9,320 bases of DNA, taken from contig JAIPFO010000126.1 of assembly GCA_021736565.1 (NCBI GenBank), positions 1-9,320 of the forward strand. The letters run 5' to 3'. The notes below the pieces were generated by a model, which was not told where the DNA came from, did no database searches, and saw nothing but the letters and a program-made list of their open reading frames with translations. This document shows positions 5,190 through 9,320 of the stretch, one piece after another (position 1 is the first letter of the stretch; every line of letters starts with the position of its first letter). The DNA is from Phycisphaerae bacterium (GTDB taxonomy: Bacteria; Planctomycetota; Phycisphaerae; Sedimentisphaerales; SM23-30). Position numbers and translations under genes: made by a program.

Positions 5190-6133
5190 GTGAAAAAACC
5201 GACCAGACCGACCCCGTACAGAAGACTCTTAGACGACGCCCCTGGACTCGCTTCCGCCGAAATCGTTCGGCAATGATCTCATTGGGCCTATTAAGCCTGA
5301 TCTTACTGGCATGCATCGCGACGCTGCCGATATCCGCATCTCAATACCAACAGCAGGATTTAAGCTTAAACCGCCAGGGCCCGTCACTAATGGGTACGTT
5401 CGCGCCCTTCGGTTATGACGCTTTGGGCCGTAATTTATTGTGGCGATGCCTGCTCGGTGGCCTGGTGAGCTTAGGAATAGGCCTGGCAGCCGCGACGATC
5501 TCAGTCACGATCGGCACGATGTGGGGAGCGATCGCCGGCTGGTATGGCGGCCGGGTGGATAATATGATGATGCGGCTGGTCGATATTTTGTACGGGTTGC
5601 CGTATGTACTCATGATCATCCTGCTGAAAATCGCCTTTGAGCCCCAGTTGATCAAGCTGCTGGCTCCATTTTTTGAAAAAGAGGCCGCGAAGGTGGCCAA
5701 TATCGCGATTTTATTCCTGGCAATCGGCGGGGTGAGCTGGCTGACCATGGCACGGGTCATTCGAGGGCAGGTCCTTTCACTCAAGGCCCAGCCATTTATC
5801 GAAGCCACCCAGGCATTGGGGTTACCGACCCGGCGGGTCATTATGCGGCACCTCCTGCCTAATTTACTCGGACCGATCATAGTCTATACCACCCTGACAG
5901 TCCCCCAGGCCATTTTACAGGAATCATTTTTAAGCTTTCTTGGAATCGGCGTTCAGGCACCAGTGCCCTCATGGGGTGCGTTAGCGGCAGAGGGTGTCAA
6001 GTCGGTAAATACCGTAGAAAGCTTCTGGTGGATGGTCGTGTTCCCCTGTGGATTACTCGGGATAACGCTGCTGTGCCTGAATTTTATCGGCGATGGATTG
6101 CGCGACGCATTTGACCCCAAAGCAGCCCGGTGA
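5186..6133 (+). CDS. ABC transporter permease, OppC/DppC type
   Basis: 315 aa. The ATG overlaps the oppB stop (ATGA at 5186-5189), and GAGGTGGGGAG lies just upstream, so the two permeases are translationally coupled. Residues 15-45 form the OppC N-terminal region, 'RRRPWTRFRRNRSAMISLGL' followed by TM1. 'FGYDALGRNLLWR' (75-87) corresponds to the usual 'GTDxLGRDxxSR' motif, with Phe/Tyr and Asn variants. Membrane segments follow near 90-115, 134-150, 172-190, 228-250 and 281-302. The EAA loop is at 206-231 ('EATQALGLPTRRVIMRHLLP'). 'ESFLSFLGIGVQAPVPSWG' (246-264) is highly characteristic of OppC. The protein ends 'GDGLRDAFDPKAAR', the standard end of the family. ATP-binding and solute-binding subunits are not in the window; the operon ends here and the next gene is a tRNA. 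Confidence 0.95.
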   Translation: MSEKTDQTDPVQKTLRRRPWTRFRRNRSAMISLGLLSLILLACIATLPISASQYQQQDLSLNRQGPSLMGTFAPFGYDALGRNLLWRCLLGGLVSLGIGLAAATISVTIGTMWGAIAGWYGGRVDNMMMRLVDILYGLPYVLMIILLKIAFEPQLIKLLAPFFEKEAAKVANIAILFLAIGGVSWLTMARVIRGQVLSLKAQPFIEATQALGLPTRRVIMRHLLPNLLGPIIVYTTLTVPQAILQESFLSFLGIGVQAPVPSWGALAAEGVKSVNTVESFWWMVVFPCGLLGITLLCLNFIGDGLRDAFDPKAAR

Positions 6134-6314
6134 TGTATTTTCTGCAATGAATGCCAGGTAGGCGATCGAGGTTTGCCTGAATGGCTGTATGGGCCCTTTT
6201 GGGGGTTCGAGCGGAGGGCGGTGGGGAGAGAGCCGGCGATATTGAGTTGTAAGTTGTTGTAAATAAGTAGGTTATATATTTATCAATTTTATTTATATTT
6301 TTTTCAAAAGAGGG
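6134..6314. other. Intergenic spacer after oppC
   Basis: I see no gene. A hairpin with several G-T pairs follows the oppC stop: CAGGTAGGC (about 6154-6162) pairs with GTTTGCCTG (about 6170-6178) around GATCGAG. It lacks a T-run, so it is at best a weak or factor-dependent terminator. Its head GCCAGGTAGG matches the REP-like repeat at 1920. The segment then passes through a G-rich stretch (6190-6235) into very AT-rich sequence (6240-6310). Confidence 0.4.
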
Positions 6315-6343
6315 TTGCAATCGGTGGTGTGGGTTGATATAAT
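6315..6343 (+). promoter_or_regulatory. Strong sigma-70-type promoter
   Basis: TTGCAA (6315-6320) and a perfect TATAAT (6338-6343) are separated by 17 bp, with TG at 6335-6336 giving a near extended -10. This is the best promoter match in the window. Transcription should start near 6350, about 185 nt before tRNA-Gln and 325 nt before prs, with no open frame in between. It therefore drives a separate RNA, the tRNA, or the whole downstream cluster with a long leader. Confidence 0.65.
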
Positions 6344-6349
6344 TCTCAT

Positions 6350-6500
6350 CTTACCTTCTCGCAAGGGGTAGTACGTTTAAGAGATAAGCGTGCGATGGGC
6401 TGAAAGCGACGCGGCTTGTTCAGTTCAGACCTCCGGGTAGGGCTTCCAGAGCGACAGGCTCTCCCGCGTCCGATCTGATAAGTGGTCAGGCTGGACATTA
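6350..6500 (+). ncRNA. Candidate structured RNA upstream of tRNA-Gln
   Basis: This GC-rich segment lies between two very AT-rich stretches and directly downstream of the strong promoter at 6315-6343. Nested complementary segments could form an extended hairpin: GTTCAG (6418-6423) with CTGGAC (6491-6496, one G-T pair), TCAGA (6425-6429) with TCTGA (6474-6478), CGGG with CCCG, and AGAGC with GCTCT around GACAG. Before it, AAGC (6387-6390) can pair with GCTT (6414-6417). No plus-strand gene of useful length is present. It does not show the signature motifs I know for SRP RNA, tmRNA or RNase P RNA. A 6S-like RNA or a processed leader of the tRNA/prs transcript are open options. No T-run terminator follows. 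Confidence 0.3.
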
Positions 6501-6523
6501 CTCGTTGAGATTTAATATATAAT
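6492..6523 (+). promoter_or_regulatory. Possible promoter for tRNA-Gln
   Basis: TGGACA (6492-6497) is 18 bp from TATATA (6516-6521), which overlaps a TATAAT (6518-6523). A start near 6530 would put the 5' end just before the mature tRNA at 6535. The match is moderate and the surrounding AT-richness makes chance -10 boxes likely. Confidence 0.3.
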
Positions 6524-6534
6524 ATATTTATCAA

Positions 6535-6606
6535 TACCCGATGGTGTAATTGGTAACACACAAGTTTTTGGTACTTGCATTCCAGGTTCGAGTCCTGGTC
6601 GGGTAA
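6535..6606 (+). tRNA. tRNA-Gln (anticodon TTG)
   Basis: A complete cloverleaf is present. The acceptor stem is TACCCGA (6535-6541) with TCGGGTA (6599-6605), seven perfect pairs. The D stem is GTGT/ACAC (6544-6547 and 6556-6559) with a GG-containing loop. The anticodon stem is CAAGT/ACTTG (6561-6565 and 6573-6577) around TTTTGGT, so the anticodon is TTG at 6568-6570 with T33 before it. The variable loop is 4 nt, and the T arm is CCAGG-TTCGAGT-CCTGG (6582-6598). The discriminator is A6606. CCA is not encoded (TTT follows), so a CCA-adding enzyme is needed. It reads CAA codons, and CAG by wobble. Confidence 0.97.
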
Positions 6607-6675
6607 TTTGTACCAAGCGAGAGATGTTGGCTGACGGCCGTAGTATTTTTAAGTCGTCATAACAAAGGGCTTTTT

Positions 6676-7632
6676 GTGAATCAAAAAGAAAATTTACGCA
6701 TATTTAGTGGCACGGCCAATCCGGAACTGGCTCGTAAGGTGTGTCAGCATATTGGAGTTCCCCTAGGGCGTGCTGTGATACAGCCATTTCCGGATGGCGA
6801 AACGCATGTTCGCGTGGAAGATGATGTGCGAGGCCGCGATTGCTTTGTCATTCAGCCCACCTGTACGCCGGTGAATCACAATTTGATGGAATTGCTGATT
6901 TTTATTGATTGCTTGCACCGTGCCTCTGCCAGACGAATTACTGCGGTATTGCCCTATTTTGGCTATGCCCGTCAGGATCGCAAAAGTGAAGGTCGCACAC
7001 CGATCAGCGGAAAGCTGGCGGCGAATCTTCTGACCACGGCCCGGGCCGATCGGATTTTGACGATCGATCTGCATGCCGAACAGATGCAGGGATTCTTTGA
7101 TATCCCGGTCGATCACCTGACCGCGGTCCCGGTAATTACGAAATACTTCAAGAATCTGGATGTTCCAAATAGGGTCTTAGTTTCCCCGGATTTGGGAAAT
7201 GTGAAGACAGCCAACGTCTACGCGACGCGTTTGGGCGGAGAGCTGGCGATAATCGACAAACGGCGCAAGAGCGGAAGCGAAGCGGAATCTGTGCGTATTA
7301 TTGGTGATGTCAGGGGCAAGGATGTGTTCATGTTTGATGATATGATCACAACCGCCGGTACGATTTGCTCGGCGGTTCGACTCTTGAAAAAAAATGGGGC
7401 CAATTCGGTACGGGTCGCGGCGACACATGGTGTGTTTGCACCGCCGGCGTATGAGCGGTTAAGTCAAACGCCCATTGATGAGATCGTGGTGACCGATACG
7501 GTTCCACTGAGTGAAGAGGGGCGGAAGCTAAAAAATTTAACGGTACTGAATGTCGCAAGCATACTTGGTGAAGCGATAGAACGTATTCATAATAATCAAT
7601 CTGTCAGTGAGATTTTTAAAAGAGAAATATAA
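6676..7632 (+). CDS. prs: Ribose-phosphate pyrophosphokinase (PRPP synthetase)
   Basis: 318 aa, a normal class I length. It makes PRPP from ribose 5-phosphate and ATP in the cytoplasm, feeding purine, pyrimidine, histidine and tryptophan synthesis. The start is GTG at 6676 with AAAGGG (6664-6669) 6 nt upstream. The N-terminal 'IFSGTANPELA' (9-19) and 'FPDGETHVRV' (38-47) are standard. The catalytic flexible loop 'PYFGYARQDRK' is at 93-103. The metal/ATP-linked motif 'DLHAEQMQGFF' is at 131-141. The ribose-5-phosphate/PRPP loop is 'FDDMITTAGT' (220-229), where the commoner form has Asp or Ser at the first Thr after Ile, a mild variant that I read as tolerated. The gene lies 69 nt after tRNA-Gln and 12 nt before rplY, and heads a tight cluster. 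Confidence 0.97.
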   Translation: MNQKENLRIFSGTANPELARKVCQHIGVPLGRAVIQPFPDGETHVRVEDDVRGRDCFVIQPTCTPVNHNLMELLIFIDCLHRASARRITAVLPYFGYARQDRKSEGRTPISGKLAANLLTTARADRILTIDLHAEQMQGFFDIPVDHLTAVPVITKYFKNLDVPNRVLVSPDLGNVKTANVYATRLGGELAIIDKRRKSGSEAESVRIIGDVRGKDVFMFDDMITTAGTICSAVRLLKKNGANSVRVAATHGVFAPPAYERLSQTPIDEIVVTDTVPLSEEGRKLKNLTVLNVASILGEAIERIHNNQSVSEIFKREI

Positions 7633-7644
7633 GGCGAGGTAGCT

Positions 7645-8298
7645 ATGTCATCTGAAACCATGATTTTAAAAGCAGAAAAACGAGACGAACTAGGAACAAA
7701 GGCGGCTCGCCGTCAGCGGGCCAACGGCCTGGTGCCCGTGGTTATTTATGGCCATAAGAAGGCGCCGCAGTCGATATTGCTGAATTACCATGATTTAGCA
7801 ATGGAAATTCAGCATCATCATCGATTGTTAGATGTGGATATCGATGGGACGGTTGAGAAGTTACTGATCAAAGATATTCAGTATGACTATCTGGGTGATA
7901 CGATTGTGCACCTTGACCTGACGCGTGTCAATATTGATGAACGTGTAACCGTTACGGTGAGCGTTGAGTTGAAGGGCATCCCGGCGGGTACCAATGAAGG
8001 TGGTGTTTTGGAGCAGACCCTCACGGAAGTTGAGCTGGAATGCCTGGCGTTCAGTATTCCCGAATCGATCAAAGCGAATGTAAAAGAGATGGCTATTGGC
8101 GATGCATTGAAGGCGGGTGATTTGGTATTGCCATCCGGTGCGACGTTAATAACGGACCCTGAGAATCGTATTGCGACCGTTAAGGTTATCGTTGAGAAGG
8201 AAGAAGATTCCGAATTGGGTGAAGGCGAGGAAGGAACATCCGCTGAGCCCGAACTCATTGGTGGCCGAGATGAGGGTGACGACGACGATTCCAAATAA
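7645..8298 (+). CDS. rplY: 50S ribosomal protein bL25, Ctc (TL5) form
   Basis: 217 aa. It binds 5S rRNA in the central protuberance of the large ribosomal subunit. Residues 6-95 are the L25 domain, including the signature 'KAARRQRANGLVPVVIYG' (19-36) and 'DIQYDYLGDTIVHLDL' (77-92). Residues 99-184 are the extra beta domain of the long Ctc/TL5 form. The C-terminus (185-217) is a strongly acidic, low-complexity tail ending in DDDDSK, longer than average and probably disordered. GAGGT (7636-7640) lies 4 nt before the ATG. The 12-nt gap from prs and 14-nt gap to pth indicate one transcript. The prs-rplY-pth order is common in several phyla including Planctomycetota (from memory). Confidence 0.96.
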   Translation: MSSETMILKAEKRDELGTKAARRQRANGLVPVVIYGHKKAPQSILLNYHDLAMEIQHHHRLLDVDIDGTVEKLLIKDIQYDYLGDTIVHLDLTRVNIDERVTVTVSVELKGIPAGTNEGGVLEQTLTEVELECLAFSIPESIKANVKEMAIGDALKAGDLVLPSGATLITDPENRIATVKVIVEKEEDSELGEGEEGTSAEPELIGGRDEGDDDDSK

Positions 8299-8312
8299 GG
8301 CTTTCCGATTCA

Positions 8313-8879
8313 ATGAAACTGATAGTAGGATTAGGCAATCCGGGCATAGAATATAAGAATAGCCGGCACAATGTAGGGTTTTGTGTCATCGATGTTTTGG
8401 CAAGGCGCTGGTCAATAGACATGACGCGTCGAAAACATCAGGCCCGCTGCGGCGATGGCCTGATCGGCCTGGAACGCGTGGTGATGTTAAAGCCCCAAAA
8501 ATATATGAATCGTAGTGGCGGCAGTGTAGCGGCAGCGGTTCAGTTTTATAAGATACCGCAGGAGAATATCCTGGTGATCGTAGACGATATGGCCCTGGCG
8601 TTAGGGCGTCTTCGATTGCGGGCACAAGGCTCGGCGGGCGGCCATAACGGGCTGAAGGACATCATCACACATTTGGGTGGGATGGGATTCAGCCGCCTTC
8701 GGGTAGGCATTGGTGCGGCACCTGGCGAAAATGCCGTGAGTCATGTTTTGGGGAATTTTAGCCCTGACGAGCTTGACATATTAGGGCCGGCATTAAATGA
8801 GAGTGCCGATGCAGTTGAATACTGGTTGAAAAATGATATCAGCCAGACGATGACAAAATATAATAAGAATGGAAGCTGA
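8313..8879 (+). CDS. pth: Peptidyl-tRNA hydrolase
   Basis: 188 aa, the usual size. It cleaves the ester bond of peptidyl-tRNAs released prematurely from ribosomes, recycling tRNA. The N-terminus 'MKLIVGLGNPGIEYKNSRHN' (1-20) carries Asn9 and the catalytic His19 (E. coli His20). Further active-site residues are Asn66 in 'KPQKYMNRSG' (60-69), Asp92 in 'VDDMALALG' (90-98) and Asn112 in 'GSAGGHNGLKDI' (106-117). 'FSRLRVGIG' is the usual tRNA-contact region. The start ATG lies 14 nt after rplY, with only AAGG (8297-8300) 12 nt upstream, so translation probably depends on coupling to rplY. The stop TGA (8877-8879) sits inside a dyad that continues downstream. Confidence 0.97.
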   Translation: MKLIVGLGNPGIEYKNSRHNVGFCVIDVLARRWSIDMTRRKHQARCGDGLIGLERVVMLKPQKYMNRSGGSVAAAVQFYKIPQENILVIVDDMALALGRLRLRAQGSAGGHNGLKDIITHLGGMGFSRLRVGIGAAPGENAVSHVLGNFSPDELDILGPALNESADAVEYWLKNDISQTMTKYNKNGS

Positions 8880-8901
8880 ATTGACAAAGTGTCAAATTCA
8901 G
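8876..8901. promoter_or_regulatory. Dyad at the pth-rpsF junction
   Basis: CTGAATTGACA and TGTCAAATTCAG form an 11-bp inverted repeat with one bulged A around AAG. The left arm contains a perfect TTGACA (8881-8886), a consensus -35 box. The only -10-like sequence nearby (GATAAT, 8901-8906) is 14 bp away, which is short. No T-run follows the stem. It may be an operator over an rpsF promoter or an attenuator-like RNA hairpin. Confidence 0.35.
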
Positions 8902-8925
8902 ATAATTTAAAATTGTAACTTTATG

Positions 8926-8967
8926 GTAACATTTAATTGCCGCACAATTATGTGCAGGAGGTGTTAC
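8926..8967 (+). promoter_or_regulatory. Candidate rpsF leader (S6:S18-type autoregulatory motif)
   Basis: The outer stem GTAACA (8926-8931) pairs with TGTTAC (8962-8967). The inner stem GCACA (8942-8946) pairs with TGTGC (8951-8955) around ATTA. On the 5' side a CCG (8940-8942) lies at the base of the inner stem. The SD AGGAGG (8956-8961) is the 3' side of the internal loop, directly opposite. In many bacteria the bS6:bS18 complex binds a stem with a conserved CCG in the rpsF leader to repress translation. The layout here matches that idea, but I have not compared it with the published consensus base by base. Confidence 0.45.
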
Positions 8968-8968
8968 G

Positions 8969-9320
8969 TTGGCCAATAGTGTCATGCGTAAATACGAAGG
9001 TATGTTTTTAGTGGATGCAGCCGCAGCGTCAGCCGATTGGGATGGCATTGTTGGGCAGATCACTACCGCATAAGATCGGGCCAGTGCGGAAATAGTCAGC
9101 CTGAATAAATGGGATGATCGTCGCTTGTGCTTTGAGATCCAAAAGCGTAATCGCGGCACCTATATTCTGTGCTATTTCAATACATTGCCTGAGAGTCTTT
9201 CAAACATAGAGCGCGATGTTCAGATTTCCGAAGATATCTTGCGGGTGCAGATCTTGCGGGCCGACCGAATTCCTCAGGATATTCTTGATATTCCGACGCC
9301 GGCGATGGCGGCGGAGCAAG
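8969..9320 (+). pseudogene. rpsF: 30S ribosomal protein bS6 frame interrupted by an in-frame TAA (3' end outside the window)
   Basis: TTG at 8969 is the likely start because AGGAGGTG (8956-8963) lies 5 nt upstream. The ATG at 8984 is 20 nt from the SD and would begin 'MRKYEGMFLVDA'. bS6 binds 16S rRNA with bS18 in the small subunit. The frame gives 34 codons with the family opening 'MRKYEGMFLVD', then TAA at 9071-9073. The same frame continues open to the window edge with clear bS6 sequence: 'DRASAEIVSLNKWDDRRLCF', 'RNRGTYILCYF' and 'IERDVQISEDILRVQIL'. No frameshift is needed, so one base change restores it. By analogy with related bS6 proteins ('IL.RA.AEI') the lost codon may have been Leu TTA. 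TAA ends prs, rplY and other genes here, so it is a genuine stop in this genome. Either a real nonsense mutation or a sequencing/assembly error. Confidence 0.8.

Noticed and set aside
6346..6561. 71-residue minus-strand frame over the candidate RNA
   Set aside because: Arg/Ser-rich composition without family features; it overlaps the tRNA 5' end and the self-complementary GC-rich segment, so it looks like a chance frame.
9071..9073. TAA as a recoded sense codon
   Set aside because: TAA terminates prs, rplY and the accessory genes at sensible family lengths, so a general reassignment is not supported; a local mutation or base error is simpler.

Overview
The right two thirds of the window look like a member of Planctomycetota, most likely a Phycisphaerae-like anaerobe. 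The evidence is the order prs - rplY(ctc) - pth - rpsF, the planctomycete style of the bS6 and L25 proteins as I remember them, and a REP-associated tyrosine transposase (RAYT) background. The phylum is an inference from synteny and sequence flavour; I could not search a database.

Layout. (1) Positions 1-591: two near-identical copies of the 3' end of a RAYT gene, each followed by the same palindromic REP-like tail. The second is a 5'-truncated fragment created by a tandem duplication with a 412 bp period. (2) Positions 592-2949: an AT-rich accessory stretch with three secreted or membrane-anchored proteins of unknown function. Two are tandem paralogues (183 aa each, about 64% identical, carbohydrate-binding-module-like). 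The third is a 296-aa single-pass protein bracketed by two direct copies of another REP-like repeat and closed by an intrinsic terminator. (3) Positions 2950-4232: about 1.3 kb that is mostly non-coding. It holds an A/C-rich tract with helically phased A-tracts, a 9-bp triplicate, a 58-aa minus-strand gene with its own SD and a candidate terminator, and a tandem 60-bp repeat just upstream of the permease operon. (4) Positions 4233-6133: oppB-oppC-type ABC permease genes overlapping by ATGA, with no ATPase or binding protein in view. (5) Positions 6134-6606: a spacer with a textbook sigma-70-type promoter, a possible structured RNA, and tRNA-Gln(UUG). (6) Positions 6676-9320: the housekeeping cluster prs, rplY, pth and the start of rpsF.

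How the parts fit. prs (PRPP synthesis), rplY (5S rRNA-binding L25/Ctc), pth (peptidyl-tRNA recycling) and rpsF (bS6) are closely spaced and form a translation and nucleotide housekeeping cluster. rpsF has its own leader, in which the SD sits inside a two-stem structure with a CCG, resembling the known S6:S18 autoregulatory motif. The rpsF reading frame is interrupted by an in-frame TAA 34 codons after the start, although clear bS6 coding continues in the same frame to the window edge. That is either a real nonsense mutation or a base error, and it is the most important item to check.

No CRISPR array, rRNA or complete insertion sequence is visible.
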